A DNA stretch of 61,054 nucleotides from CAYFPX01 sp964501915 (GTDB lineage Bacteria; Myxococcota_A; UBA796; CAJQPC01): positions 1-61,054 of the forward strand of contig CAZCVP010000015.1 in the NCBI GenBank assembly GCA_964501915.1. Direction: 5' to 3'. The notes under the pieces were generated by a model that was not told where the DNA came from, did no database searches, and was given only the letters and a program-made list of their open reading frames with translations. How positions within the stretch are numbered: the first letter of the stretch is position 1; every line of letters starts with the position of its first letter. A program made the translations under genes and the position numbers. Of this stretch, positions 16,666 through 25,819 are shown piece after piece.

Positions 16666-18108
16666 CTACGCCGACCGCTTCAGCCGCGGCGCCTCCAGAG
16701 CCGCCGGATCGAGCTCCCGCCAGCCGGGGTCGGTCCACTCCATGAGGTGGGCGGTGCGCTCCGCCGACCGGATCCAGGCGAAGCACTTCCGACCCTTGGG
16801 GCGGGTGCACTCCACGTCGTCATAGGCCGCGGACCAGGTGCCGGTGTTCAGCACCTCCACCCCGTCGATCTGCCGGTGACGCTCGACGTGGGTGTGGCCG
16901 AGCACCACGCGGTCCACCCCCGCCACCCGGGCCATGTCCCCCACCCGCGCCCGGATGTTGCGCTCCACGTGCTTGACCTCGCTGTCCACCCGGTGGGCAT
17001 AGAGCACGAACGGCGGAAGCAGGACCACGAAGGCGCCGGCCCACCACAGCCAGGACACGCTGACGAAGACGTTCAGCGTGCTGAACAACTGGAAGCTGAT
17101 CCAGAAGACGAGGGTGAGCAGGATGGCGCGGTCCAGCCACAGCTCCCGCAGGATGCGCCACGGGTTGTAGATCGCCGGGTGCACGTCCAGGGCCCGCAGG
17201 CCCCGGGCCACCCGCGGTGTGGACCGGGCCTTGGTGGCGATGCTCTCGACCCGCTCCTCGATGGTGAATGGATCGCGCAGGGCCGGCAGGAAGCCCTCCC
17301 GGACGGAGATCACCAGGGTGGCCGCCGCCCCCCAGAGCCAGGCCCAGACGATCAGCGGCTGGACGCGGGCGATGTAGCGGTAGAAGAAGACCAGGTAGCC
17401 GCGCAGGGGCTTGATGAAGCTGTCGTCGACGTGGGGGTTGAAGAGCCCCATGCCGTTGAGCATCATCCGGCCGGCGACGTTGCCGAAGGGCAGGCGCACC
17501 CGCGGCTGCAGGCCGACCCCCTGGATCAGGGGGTGGATCGGGTTCTGGCAGAGGCAGTAGGGATCGAGCTGGTTGCCGTGGGAGATCAGGGTGTCGCCGC
17601 CGCTGATCACGAACCACTCGCAGACGCGCACGTCGGACCGGCGGTCCTCGGGCAGGTCCAGGGACTCGACGAGCAGGGCCTGGACCGAAGGCCAGTGCAG
17701 CTCCAGGTCGTGGTTGCCGACCACGAACACGACGCTGTGGCCGGCGAGCACGAACGCCCTCAGGCCCTGGAGCCACTGTTCGTGGTCCCGCAGGATCACC
17801 GAGAGCTTGAAGCGGGACTTGGACTCCTCGGCGGACAGTCCCCGCCGGCGCTCCAGCCAGGAGGTGCGCAGGTCCGTGGGGTACGCCATCACCGAGTCGA
17901 AGTCGAACATGTCCCCGTTCAGCACCAGCTCGATGCGGCCCTCCAGGTCCCTGTCCAGGGCCTCCAGCCAGCGGACGAAGCTGCCGTCGACGAACAGGTC
18001 CCGCTGCTTGAAGCGCTTCCAGAGGGGGCGATCCGGGTCCACCGGCTCCGCTTCGGACAGGTGCACGTCGGAGACGACGATGGTGTGGGCGGCCTTGTCG
18101 GAGCTCAC
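16666..18108 (-). CDS. Membrane-inserted calcineurin-like metallophosphoesterase
   Basis: 480 residues from GTG 18108; an in-frame stop immediately upstream leaves no earlier start. The phosphoesterase motifs are split around a membrane module. VVSDVHLSE, LNGDMFDFD and VVGNHDLELHW lie in the first 150 residues, ISHGNQ near 180, and GHTHVERH near 400. Between them are three or so hydrophobic segments (PLIVWAWLWGAAATL, ILLTLVFWISFQLF, WAGAFVVLLPPFVLY), so the metallophosphoesterase fold is interrupted by, or wrapped around, an inner-membrane hairpin. LpxH-like UDP-diacylglucosamine hydrolases share the GNHD and GHTH motifs but lack this insertion. The substrate is unknown; a phospholipid or lipid A precursor is possible. 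Confidence 0.85.
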   Translation of the reverse strand: MSSDKAAHTIVVSDVHLSEAEPVDPDRPLWKRFKQRDLFVDGSFVRWLEALDRDLEGRIELVLNGDMFDFDSVMAYPTDLRTSWLERRRGLSAEESKSRFKLSVILRDHEQWLQGLRAFVLAGHSVVFVVGNHDLELHWPSVQALLVESLDLPEDRRSDVRVCEWFVISGGDTLISHGNQLDPYCLCQNPIHPLIQGVGLQPRVRLPFGNVAGRMMLNGMGLFNPHVDDSFIKPLRGYLVFFYRYIARVQPLIVWAWLWGAAATLVISVREGFLPALRDPFTIEERVESIATKARSTPRVARGLRALDVHPAIYNPWRILRELWLDRAILLTLVFWISFQLFSTLNVFVSVSWLWWAGAFVVLLPPFVLYAHRVDSEVKHVERNIRARVGDMARVAGVDRVVLGHTHVERHRQIDGVEVLNTGTWSAAYDDVECTRPKGRKCFAWIRSAERTAHLMEWTDPGWRELDPAALEAPRLKRSA

Positions 18109-18151
18109 TCCTCACCCGCGCTGCTGCGACCCGGCGACGTCCTCATCACCC

Positions 18152-19670
18152 TCAACATGCCACGTCTGACGATGCCCTGGGGTGCTCCGGGTCGCGCTTC
18201 CGTCGATGTACGGCGACCAGCCCGAGCAGCAGCCCGGCGAGCCCGGCCCCGGGAGCCCCGGCGCCGCAGCCACACGCCCCACCCGCCGCCAGGGGCCCGC
18301 CGGTGTCCTGGGGTGGCTCGGTGTCGGTCGAGGTGTCGTCGGCGACGGCCGTGTCCCGGCCGGTGTCGGGGGCGCCCTCGGCCACCCGGAAGCTCCAGAC
18401 CGGCGACACGGTGGACTCGGAGCCGTCGGAGACCACGGCCCGCCACTCGTAGCTCTGTCCGGGCTGGCCGCGGGTGTAGACCGCGGCGGCCCGGGACCCC
18501 CAGGGGACCGCCCCCCCCGCCCCCCCCCCCGCGAAAGGCGGGGGGCGGGGCCGTCTCCCCGCTGGAGACGGCGACCGGCTCACCGACCGGAGCGAAGGGC
18601 GGGCTCAGGTCCGCCTCCAGCACGAAGGCGTTCTCCGGTGAGGTGTCGTACTCACCGCGGGTCGGGGACCAGGTCTCGACCGTGACCAGGCCCCTCTCCG
18701 GCGCGATGCCCCGAGGTGCCGGGGAGAACGTCAGCAGCCGCAGCCAGCCGTCGCCGCCGTTGGCCTCCATCTGGTAGTCGGCCAGCAGCGTGTGCACGGT
18801 GCGCTCCCCCGAGGTGTCGGACCGCCGGCCGACGCCGGGCACGTGTCCCGAGAGCATCAGCAGCAGGTTGGGCTGGTCCCGCAGCGCCTCCCAGGTGGCC
18901 GCACCCTGGGCCCCCCAGGCGCCGTCGGTGCCGATCAGGTGGTGACTGACCACGATGGCCAGGCGGTCCGCGTGCTCCTCCAGCACGCCGACGGCCCAGG
19001 CGAGGTCCTCCTCGCTCGGGGCCGGGTCGTACTCCAGGTGCAGGATCACGTAGCCGGTGTGGCCGGCCTCGAAGAGCTGGTAGTGGTCGTCGTTGTCGTC
19101 GCCCCGGTGGCCGCCGTACCAGGAGCGCCCGGCGAAGCGATCGACGCCGAAGGTGGCGTTGTAGTACGCGGTCGCGCCGTCCGGGTCGCCGGCGGGGGAC
19201 TGGTCGTGGTTGCCGACGGCGATGCCATAGGGCACCCCCTCCTCGAGGCCCGTCGTGACCGGGTCCTCCAAGAGCGTGAAGGCGGCGTCGGCGACCTCCC
19301 ACTCCTCGGGCACGGCGTCGCCGTTCTCGACGCAGTCGCCGAGCTGGGTGACGAAGACGATGTCTCGGGTGGCCAGGGCCTCGACGACCCAGGCCGTCTG
19401 GGCGCTGAAGGTCTCGGGCAGGCCGCCGTTGCAGCCGCAGGCGTAGTACTGGGTGTCCGGCAGGGCGACGAGGGTGAAGTCCTCGCCCGGCTCCCAGAGG
19501 GGTCGCACCTCGAGGGAGACAGTGAGCGGATCGCCGTCGGGGTCGGTGGCGTGGACGGTGAGCGTGGGCGGCACGGCGACGTGCTGGTCGCCGTCGGCGG
19601 GCTGGACCAGCGACGGCGTGTCGGGGGGGGCGGCGAGGGCCGTGGGGAGCAGGAGGAGGAGGGGGGACAT
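18152..19670 (-). CDS. Secreted phosphoesterase with MYXO-CTERM anchor, frame interrupted in a C-tract
   Basis: Signal peptide MSPLLLLLPTALA, a short Ig-like region (about 15-60), then a calcineurin-like phosphoesterase: ALPDTQYYACGC, TQLGDCVENGD, AVGNHDQS, VSHHLIG and LSGHV. The frame from ATG 19670 is coding down to about 18540 and then runs into an Arg/Gly-rich shadow ending at 18105. The neighbouring frame from about 18510 to 18152 encodes a fibronectin-like strand pair, a DTDTEPPQDTGG linker, ACGCGAG, a hydrophobic helix and HRRKR, a good MYXO-CTERM. The total length is 1519 bases, one base more than a whole number of codons. Removing one base from the C8-G-C11 tract at 18511-18530 (G on the coding strand) restores a 505-residue protein. 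Confidence 0.75.
18511..18530. repeat. C8-G-C11 homopolymer tract within the phosphoesterase gene
   Basis: Eight C, one G and eleven C in a row (poly-G on the coding strand), followed by a short G-rich complement at 18537-18550 that can pair back on it. The reading frame of the phosphoesterase gene breaks exactly here. Either the tract is a sequencing or assembly length error, or it is a genuine slippage (phase-variation) site. Confidence 0.8.
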
Positions 19671-19699
19671 GGGGGGACAGTACCGCCGGTAGCCCCCGA

Positions 19700-21406
19700 T
19701 CACCCCCAGCGCCGCCGCCCGAGCCCCACCAGTGGCAGCACCACCAGCGCCAGCCCGCCACTCCGCTCCGTGCACCCGGCCCAGCCACCGCCGCCGCCGT
19801 CCTCCGGCTCCTCGCGGTCCGCCGAGCCCGTGTCGCCGGGCTCCCCCGTGTCGCCGGGCTCCCCCGTGTCCCCCGGCTCGGGCTCCGCGGGATCCTCCAG
19901 CACGCCCTCCACCCACCCCAGGGTGTCGGCCTCGACGTAGCGATTCGCCAGGCCCTCCAGCCAGCCGTGCTCCACCGGGTCCGCCTCGGCCTCCGCCAGC
20001 AGCAGCTCGCCGATGATCGGGCTGGCGTAGAGCAGATCCAGGTGGCTCAGCGCCGGGGTGTAGGTCTCCACCACCCGGGCCCCCCGGCCCGAGATCGAGT
20101 CCTCGCGGGTGGCGCTGCTCACGAAGACGAGGCCGTCGGAGGGCCCGGTGCACTCCCCGAGCACCAGCTTGCCTGCGGCGAGTCCCTGCACGTCTCCCTG
20201 GGTCAGCCCGAAGCCCGCGAGGGCGTCGCCGGTCAGCTCGGCGGTCAGGGCCGCCCAGGCGTCGGTACCCGAGGTCGCCAGGTCGACCCAGACCTGGTCC
20301 CAGAAGGCCAGCAGGTAGCTCTCGGCCCCGTTGGGCATCAGGGGGCTCTGGCCGGCGAGCAGGAAGACCTCCACGTCGGGATCGACGCCGTTGTCCTCCA
20401 GGGCGTCCAACAGGTGGCCCCCGGCCTCGGTGACGGCGTCGATGCCCGCCGCCTCGCTGGTGAAGCCCAGGCCGCCTTCGTAGGTGGTGTACCAGTCGGG
20501 CTGCAGCGCATAGACCCCCAGCCAGGCCTGGGAGCCCGGCAGCTCGGGAGCCTGGCGCCGGATCATCTGGCGGTGACCGGGGAAGAGGTCCCCGCCCTCG
20601 GAGAACAGGTCCTGCTCCGAGAGCTCCTCGGAGAGCCACCAGGAGGTCGATCCGTAGGGGTACCAGGTCTCCCAGGAGGTGGGGCTCACGGCGAGGTCCG
20701 GCTCCAGCGAGGCGTAGTTGCCCAGGGGCCATCGATGCGCGGTGTCGAGGCCGTCCAGCGGCGTGGCGATGAGGACCGCTCTGCGCACGTCGGAGCGGTA
20801 GCGGGTGCCGTGGGTCTCGTAGGCGCCGTGTCCCCAGGAGGCGCCCTCGTGGTTGGACAGGTAGACCGCGGTGGCGATGCCCCCCTTGGAGTGGGCCACC
20901 ACGTCGACCTGCTCGGCGCCGGTGAGGTGGCGCACCCGCTCGATGGCGTCGGCGACGACCTCGGCCTGCATCAGCACGTCGCCGTGGGGGTGGGCGAAGG
21001 TCAGGGCGAAGACCGGGCGACCGGCCTGGTCCATGCGGGTGGCCATGGTGATGAAGCCGCGGCTGGCGTTGTCGCCGGCGCCGGGGACGAAGAGGATCGG
21101 CGTGCCGCGGGCGATCGGCGTCGAGGGCCCGGCGTGCAGCAGGAAGGTGTCGCTCGACGGGGTCGAGGTGCCGAAGCACTCGGCGATCCAGGGGGCGAAG
21201 TGGCTCTGGAGGGGCCAAGCCAGGGCCTCGTTGAAGTCCTCCTGCGCGAAGAGCCCGGCCTCGGCGTCGACGTGGCGCTCGATCGCCCCCCACAGGCGCA
21301 CGCTCTCGTCGACCGTCCAGGTCTCCGGGCCGGTGAAACGGGCGTCCTCGAGGGTCGGGTCGAAGGCGTCGGTGGCCCAGGCCAGGGTGGGCAGCAGGAG
21401 GATCAC
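19700..21406 (-). CDS. Secreted lipase-like alpha/beta hydrolase with MYXO-CTERM-like tail
   Basis: 568 residues from GTG 21406, overlapping the previous stop (GTGA). Signal peptide MILLLPTLAWA. The hydrolase core contains the oxyanion-loop-like ILFVPGAGDN near 107 and the nucleophile elbow VVAHSKGG near 168 (A-H-S-x-G, a lipase/PGAP1-type variant of GxSxG). A catalytic His is probably in LSHLDLL near 457. The C-terminus has three tandem EPGDTG units, an acidic linker, a single Cys (WAGCTE), a hydrophobic stretch and RRR, a one-Cys version of the surface anchor. It is expected to hydrolyse lipid or polyester esters outside the cell. Located in the polyester operon, it could release hydroxyacids or fatty acids for uptake; that is inference. 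Confidence 0.85.
   Translation of the reverse strand: MILLLPTLAWATDAFDPTLEDARFTGPETWTVDESVRLWGAIERHVDAEAGLFAQEDFNEALAWPLQSHFAPWIAECFGTSTPSSDTFLLHAGPSTPIARGTPILFVPGAGDNASRGFITMATRMDQAGRPVFALTFAHPHGDVLMQAEVVADAIERVRHLTGAEQVDVVAHSKGGIATAVYLSNHEGASWGHGAYETHGTRYRSDVRRAVLIATPLDGLDTAHRWPLGNYASLEPDLAVSPTSWETWYPYGSTSWWLSEELSEQDLFSEGGDLFPGHRQMIRRQAPELPGSQAWLGVYALQPDWYTTYEGGLGFTSEAAGIDAVTEAGGHLLDALEDNGVDPDVEVFLLAGQSPLMPNGAESYLLAFWDQVWVDLATSGTDAWAALTAELTGDALAGFGLTQGDVQGLAAGKLVLGECTGPSDGLVFVSSATREDSISGRGARVVETYTPALSHLDLLYASPIIGELLLAEAEADPVEHGWLEGLANRYVEADTLGWVEGVLEDPAEPEPGDTGEPGDTGEPGDTGSADREEPEDGGGGGWAGCTERSGGLALVVLPLVGLGRRRWG
19829..19880. repeat. Tandem 18-bp repeat coding for EPGDTG units
   Basis: About three near-identical 18-bp copies (unit gtgtcgccgggctccccc on the plus strand) encode the Pro/Asp/Gly linker between the hydrolase domain and the C-terminal anchor. 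Copy number is likely to vary between strains. Confidence 0.8.
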
Positions 21407-22335
21407 GTCGACGTCTCCAGGAAGGCCTGGACGGCCTGGTTGAAGGCCTCGGGGGCCTCGTGGTGCACTGTGTGGCCGGCCCCCTCGATCAACAGACCCG
21501 TCGCCCCCAGGGCCTCGACAGCCTCGTCCAGCACGGCCTTGGGCCGCCCGCCCGTGAAGACCGGGTTGGGGATCATCGCGTCCCGGGCGCCGAAGACGAC
21601 CAGGGTGGGGGCCTCGATCTCACCCAGGCGATCGCGCACCGGGTGGTCGAACATGCCGGCGATGGAGCGGGAGACCGCCACCGCCGTGCCCCGGAAGGCC
21701 GGGTGGGCGCCGAGGCGGACCCGCTCCTCCAGCAGGCGCTCCCCGCCCTCGTCAAGCCCGGCGAAGACCTGGGTGGTGAAGACCGCCCGCAGCTCGTCCT
21801 CGCTGGCCTCCAGGGCCCGGGCCTCGTGCCAGTGGTCCTTGACGAAGCGGACCTCGCCGGCGCCGAAGGTCTCGATGCCCGCCGGCGCCGAGAGCACCAG
21901 CCCCGCGACCCGCTCCGGGTGCTCCAGGGCCAGGGTCAGGGCGACCTGGCCGCCCAGGCTGTGGCCCACGACCACCGCCTCCTCCAGGCCCACGGCGTCC
22001 ATCCAGCCGACCACGACCTCGGCGAACCAGGGCGGGGTGTAGGGCGCGTCGGGTCGCGAGGACGCGCCGTAGCCGGGCAGGTCCAGGGCCAGGACCCGCC
22101 GGTCCGGCGCGATCCCGGGGACCTGGTGCTCCCAGAAGCCCATCCAGGAGGACAGGCCGTGGATCAACACCAGCGGCGCCCTGTCGGATGCGGTGCCGGA
22201 GTCGATCCAGGCGAGGTCCAGGCCCGCGACCCCGACGTGCTGGACCGGCAGCGGCGCCCACAGCTCTTCGGGGGCCAGGGCGGGCAGGGCGGCGTAGCGG
22301 GACACGCAGGCGACGGTGGCGAGCAGCGGCAGCAT
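21403..22335 (-). CDS. Alpha/beta hydrolase lipoprotein
   Basis: 310 residues. The lipobox LLATVAC at residues 4-10 suggests acylation at Cys10. A classical alpha/beta-hydrolase fold follows: oxyanion motif LIHGLSSWMGFW near 55, nucleophile elbow VVGHSLGGQ near 123 (GxSxG), acid in FGARDAMI near 250 and catalytic His in EGAGHTVHHE near 290. The sequence most resembles epoxide hydrolase/lactonase-like esterases; the substrate is not defined. It is likely attached to the outer membrane facing the periplasm or outside. The start overlaps the barrel gene stop (TGATG) and the stop overlaps the lipase GTG, so translation of all three is coupled. Confidence 0.9.
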   Translation of the reverse strand: MLPLLATVACVSRYAALPALAPEELWAPLPVQHVGVAGLDLAWIDSGTASDRAPLVLIHGLSSWMGFWEHQVPGIAPDRRVLALDLPGYGASSRPDAPYTPPWFAEVVVGWMDAVGLEEAVVVGHSLGGQVALTLALEHPERVAGLVLSAPAGIETFGAGEVRFVKDHWHEARALEASEDELRAVFTTQVFAGLDEGGERLLEERVRLGAHPAFRGTAVAVSRSIAGMFDHPVRDRLGEIEAPTLVVFGARDAMIPNPVFTGGRPKAVLDEAVEALGATGLLIEGAGHTVHHEAPEAFNQAVQAFLETST

Positions 22336-23852
22336 CAGAAGAGCACCCAGGTGATCGAGGCGAAGGCGGTCCAGGGCGCCCGGTCGAAGGCCGAGCCCAG
22401 GACCACGGCGCCGGTCAGGCCCACGTCGCACAGGGGCAGAGGTGTCCAGCGCAGGCGGCCCGTGAGCTCGGTGCCGAGCACGTCGCCGCTGCCGAGGCGG
22501 GCGTGGGCGACGTTGCCCGAGAGGTTGTAGCGACTCGGCGAGACGTCCCAGCCGGCACCGGCGGACAGGGCGAAGAGCCCCTGGCCGGCGCCGGAGACGT
22601 CGTAGGCCAGCGCGACCTGGCGGTTGATGGCCCCCGGATCGGGCAGGAGCAGCACCGCGCCGTGGGTCGCCCAGGTGGCGCCGGCGATGCCGTAGCTGTT
22701 GCCGGTGAGCACGCCGGCGTAGGTCCCGCCAGCGACGTCGCCGGTGGAGATCAAGGCCTCGACCCGGGCCACGCTGCCGCGGCCCTGGCCGTAGCGGTAG
22801 CGCAGCTCTGCGGCGGCGAGCCCACCGGCCACGGAGGGGTCTTCGAGGCCCTCGACGTAGATCCGCCCCAGGTTGGCGATCGCCACGAACGAGCCACCGA
22901 GACGCCCGTGGTCCAGGCGGTGGTTGGCGCCACCGTCCAGCCCCAGCCAGACCAGGTCCGCACCGTCGACGGTGACGTCGAGGTCCGGCCCCCCCTGGAG
23001 CTCCGACAGGGCGCTGGCCGGCCCGCTGCCGAGCAGGGTCCCCCGCCCCTCGGTCCGATCGCGCAGCCACCAGGCGTGGGCACCGACGCGCCAGCCCCAG
23101 GCCGGAACGAGCTGGACGTCGCCGACCACCAGGGAGAGGTCGTCGTCCAGCGAGACCCCGTGCTCATACAGGGTGAAGGCGCCCAGCCGCGCCCGCCACA
23201 GCTCGCCGTGGGTCCCCTCGCCCACGCCGTAGAGCGCCAGGCCGGCGGCCTCCGAGCCCCAGAAGCGCAGCCCACCGCCGGTCCGGAAGAGGTCGTCGGG
23301 GTGGGCCGACGAAGGGTCGTAGACCGAGTCGCCGAGGAACTGCAGGCCCAGCACGGCGGTCCAGCTCTGGCGAGCGAAGGCGTGGTGGAAGCTGGCGTGG
23401 AGCCGGCGCGTCTGGAGGTTGACCTGGTCGGCCCCGAAGGCGCCGCCGGTGTTGCCGCCCACGAGGTAGGACTGGTCGCCGACCACGAAGTCGACCTCGA
23501 AGGCCGCGGTCAGCGAGGCCTGGCCGTCGAGCACGTCCGGTCTCCAGGTCCCGAAGCCCACGGCCCGCTGCTCGGCGAAGGTCGCCCGGTCCTCGGACAC
23601 CACCGTGCCGTTGGTGCCCCCGAGCGTGCCGAGCACCTGCCCGTCCAGGTACGGGCTGGTGGTGGCCACGTCGGTGGTCGTCACCCGGGTCTGGAAGAGC
23701 CCCAGGAGCCGGAGCTCTTCGGAGGGCCCCGGGTCGCGGGGCTCCACCACCGGGTCCTCGCCGGCGAGGGTCGTCTCCAGGGGAGCCTCGGCCCGCACCT
23801 CGGCCCCCAGGGTCAGGACCCCGAGCAGGCCGAGCGTGGGGGCCGCGAACAC
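22335..23852 (-). CDS. Outer-membrane beta-barrel (porin-like) protein
   Basis: 505 residues from GTG 23852. Signal peptide ending AEVRA, then a long series of short amphipathic strands rich in Gly, Tyr and Trp (LHASFHHAF, WRVGAHAWW, AELRYRYG), no Cys cluster, and a terminal Phe (ITWVLF), the usual C-terminal signature for assembly by BamA. No conserved family was recognised. Its place in an operon with an acyl-CoA ligase and two ester hydrolases suggests a channel for the products of extracellular ester hydrolysis, comparable in role to FadL, but without recognisable FadL sequence. It abuts the lipoprotein upstream and overlaps the hydrolase downstream. Confidence 0.8.
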   Translation of the reverse strand: MFAAPTLGLLGVLTLGAEVRAEAPLETTLAGEDPVVEPRDPGPSEELRLLGLFQTRVTTTDVATTSPYLDGQVLGTLGGTNGTVVSEDRATFAEQRAVGFGTWRPDVLDGQASLTAAFEVDFVVGDQSYLVGGNTGGAFGADQVNLQTRRLHASFHHAFARQSWTAVLGLQFLGDSVYDPSSAHPDDLFRTGGGLRFWGSEAAGLALYGVGEGTHGELWRARLGAFTLYEHGVSLDDDLSLVVGDVQLVPAWGWRVGAHAWWLRDRTEGRGTLLGSGPASALSELQGGPDLDVTVDGADLVWLGLDGGANHRLDHGRLGGSFVAIANLGRIYVEGLEDPSVAGGLAAAELRYRYGQGRGSVARVEALISTGDVAGGTYAGVLTGNSYGIAGATWATHGAVLLLPDPGAINRQVALAYDVSGAGQGLFALSAGAGWDVSPSRYNLSGNVAHARLGSGDVLGTELTGRLRWTPLPLCDVGLTGAVVLGSAFDRAPWTAFASITWVLF

Positions 23853-24365
23853 TCAGTCGATCCGCTGGTAGGTCTGCACGTTGTCGCCCTCTTCCAGGTA
23901 GGGACCGGCGGAGGAGCCGAAGCCCGTCTCGGGGGTCGCCGGGGTGTAGCCGTAGTCCGGCGAGACCTGGGCGACCTCGAAGGTCAGCACGTCGTCCACC
24001 ACCGACCAGATGCCCTGGGCGGTCGCCGCGTAGGGCTCCGTCTGCTCCTGGACGATGGCGGCGGGGTCGGTGGACTCGTCGACCGTGAAGGTGCCGGCGA
24101 AGGGGTAGGTCGTGCCCTCGGCGTCCAGGCCGACCACCGTGTAGGTCCCCTCGGTGCCGAAGCTGGCGTCGATGGAGACGTAGTTGAAGGGGGCGGCGGC
24201 GAAGAGCCGGCTCAGGTCGTCGGCCTCGCTGAGCCAGTCCCCGACGAGCGCCGGCCCCTGCGGCTCGGTGTCGGCGGTGTCGGCGGTGTCCACCGCGGTG
24301 TCCACCGCGGTGTCGTCGACATCGTCGGGCACACAGCCCAGGGTCAGGGAGAGGGCCAGCAGCAT
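23853..24365 (-). CDS. Small lipoprotein with acidic DTAVDT linker
   Basis: 170 residues. Lipobox ALSLTLGC, then a repetitive acidic linker (DDTAVDTAVDTADTADTEP), then a compact beta-rich domain of about 130 residues (ALVGDWLSEADD, GTYTVVGLD, FAGTFTVDE) that resembles lipocalin-like or copper-resistance-like lipoprotein barrels. No family is assigned. It is predicted to be anchored at the outer membrane next to the barrel encoded just downstream. The ATG at 24365 overlaps the ligase stop as TGATG, and its own stop directly abuts the barrel GTG. A binding role for a hydrophobic ligand is possible but not shown. Confidence 0.8.
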   Translation of the reverse strand: MLLALSLTLGCVPDDVDDTAVDTAVDTADTADTEPQGPALVGDWLSEADDLSRLFAAAPFNYVSIDASFGTEGTYTVVGLDAEGTTYPFAGTFTVDESTDPAAIVQEQTEPYAATAQGIWSVVDDVLTFEVAQVSPDYGYTPATPETGFGSSAGPYLEEGDNVQTYQRID

Positions 24366-25819
24366 CAGGCCTCCAGGGGCTCACAGGACAGGGCGGTCTT
24401 GTCGACCTTGCCGGAGCCGGTGCGGGGAAGTCGAGGGAGGATCTCGATGCGCTTGGGCAGCTTGAAGCGGGCCAGCCGCGGATCGAGGAAGGAGCGGATC
24501 GACTCGGGGGCCAGGCTCACGCCCGGCTGGGGCTCGACCCAGGCCCGTCCGACCTCGCCCCAGCGGGCGTCGGCCACGCCGACCACGGCCACCTGGGCGA
24601 CACCCGGGCACTGGAGGATGACGGCCTCGATCTCCGCCGGGTAGACGTTCTCGCCACCGGAGATGTACATCTCCTTGAGCCGGCCGGCGACGGTGTAGAA
24701 GCCGTCGGCGTCGGCGCTGAGCACGTCGCCGGTGCGGAACCACCCGTCCTCGGTGAGCGCCGCCGCGGTCGCCTCGGGGCGACCGAGGTAGCCGGAGAAG
24801 ACGACCGAACCCCGCAGCAGCAGCTCGCCGGGCTCGTCGACGGCGCAGGTCGTGCCGTCCGGTCGCACCAGGCGGGTCTCCAGGTGGTGGATGGGCTGAC
24901 CCACGGTGCCCAGGCGCTGGCGCACCTGGTCCGGCGGGGTGCTGAAGCAGTTGGGGCCCACCTCGGTCATGCCGAAGCCCTGCCGCAGGGGCACGCCGCG
25001 GTCCAGGTAGAGCTCGAGCAGCGCCTCGCCCAGCGGGGCCCCGCCGCAGAGGGCGTCGCGTACCTGCCCGAGGTCCGTCCTGCCGAAGTCCGGGTGATCG
25101 GCGAGCACCTGGTAGATCGTCGGCACGCCCATCAACAGGCTCACCCGCTCCTCGGTCACCAGCCTCAGGGTCTCGGCCGGGTCGAAGCCCGGGGTCAGGA
25201 CCACGCGTCCGCCGCGCATCAACAGCGGCGTGGTGAGGCAGTTGAGCCCGCCGGTGTGGAAGAGCGGCGTGTTGGTGAGGGTGGTGTCGTCGGTGGTGAG
25301 GTCACAGGCCAGCACCGTGTTCACGGCGTTGTGGTGGACCTGCCGGTGGGGGATCAGCGCCCCCTTGGGCCGCCCCGAGGTCCCCGAGGTGTAGAGCACC
25401 ATCCACGGGTCTTCGGGGCCCGCGCCCGGGCCGTGGGCTCCGGCGGGGCCCGGGGCCTCGTCCAGCGCCAGCGAGGGCCGATCGAGCACGTCGCGGAAGG
25501 CCGGCCCCGTGAGCAGGACCCGCGCCGCGCTGTCCTGGAGCTGCCAGTCCAGCTCCACCGGGCTCAGCCGCCAGTTCAGGGGCAGCATCGCCGCACCCAG
25601 CTCGGCGCAGGCGAAGAGCACCACCAGGGTCTCGCCGCGGTTCTGCGCCAGCACCGCCACCGTGTCGCCCCTGCCCACGCCGGCCTCAGCCAGGCGCCGG
25701 GACCAGGCCAGGGTGTCCCGGTAGAGCGCCCGCCAGGTCCAGCGACGGCCGGTGCCGGCGTCGACCAGCGCCTCCCGGTCGGCGCCGAAGCGCTGCCAGC
25801 CGCGCAGCCAGGTGCTCAT
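24365..25819 (-). CDS. AMP-forming acyl-CoA ligase
   Basis: 484 residues of the ANL superfamily (about 500 is usual). The P-loop YTSGTSGRPKG is near 143-153, motif A5 GFGMTEVGP near 300, A7 FRTGDV near 370, A8 GRLKEMYISGGENVYP near 385 and the catalytic Lys in SGKVDK close to the C-terminus. It activates a carboxylic acid to acyl-AMP and then acyl-CoA. Because it is translationally coupled to the PhaC gene upstream (ATGA), the likely job is to make hydroxyacyl-CoA or fatty acyl-CoA for polyester synthesis. Chain length cannot be read from sequence. It is clearly cytoplasmic, with no signal peptide. Confidence 0.92.
   Translation of the reverse strand: MSTWLRGWQRFGADREALVDAGTGRRWTWRALYRDTLAWSRRLAEAGVGRGDTVAVLAQNRGETLVVLFACAELGAAMLPLNWRLSPVELDWQLQDSAARVLLTGPAFRDVLDRPSLALDEAPGPAGAHGPGAGPEDPWMVLYTSGTSGRPKGALIPHRQVHHNAVNTVLACDLTTDDTTLTNTPLFHTGGLNCLTTPLLMRGGRVVLTPGFDPAETLRLVTEERVSLLMGVPTIYQVLADHPDFGRTDLGQVRDALCGGAPLGEALLELYLDRGVPLRQGFGMTEVGPNCFSTPPDQVRQRLGTVGQPIHHLETRLVRPDGTTCAVDEPGELLLRGSVVFSGYLGRPEATAAALTEDGWFRTGDVLSADADGFYTVAGRLKEMYISGGENVYPAEIEAVILQCPGVAQVAVVGVADARWGEVGRAWVEPQPGVSLAPESIRSFLDPRLARFKLPKRIEILPRLPRTGSGKVDKTALSCEPLEA

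Noticed and set aside
22188..24644. Long plus-strand open frame opposite the barrel and lipoprotein genes
   Set aside because: Composition is that of an antisense shadow in high-GC DNA (Val/Gly/His/Arg rich, no motifs).
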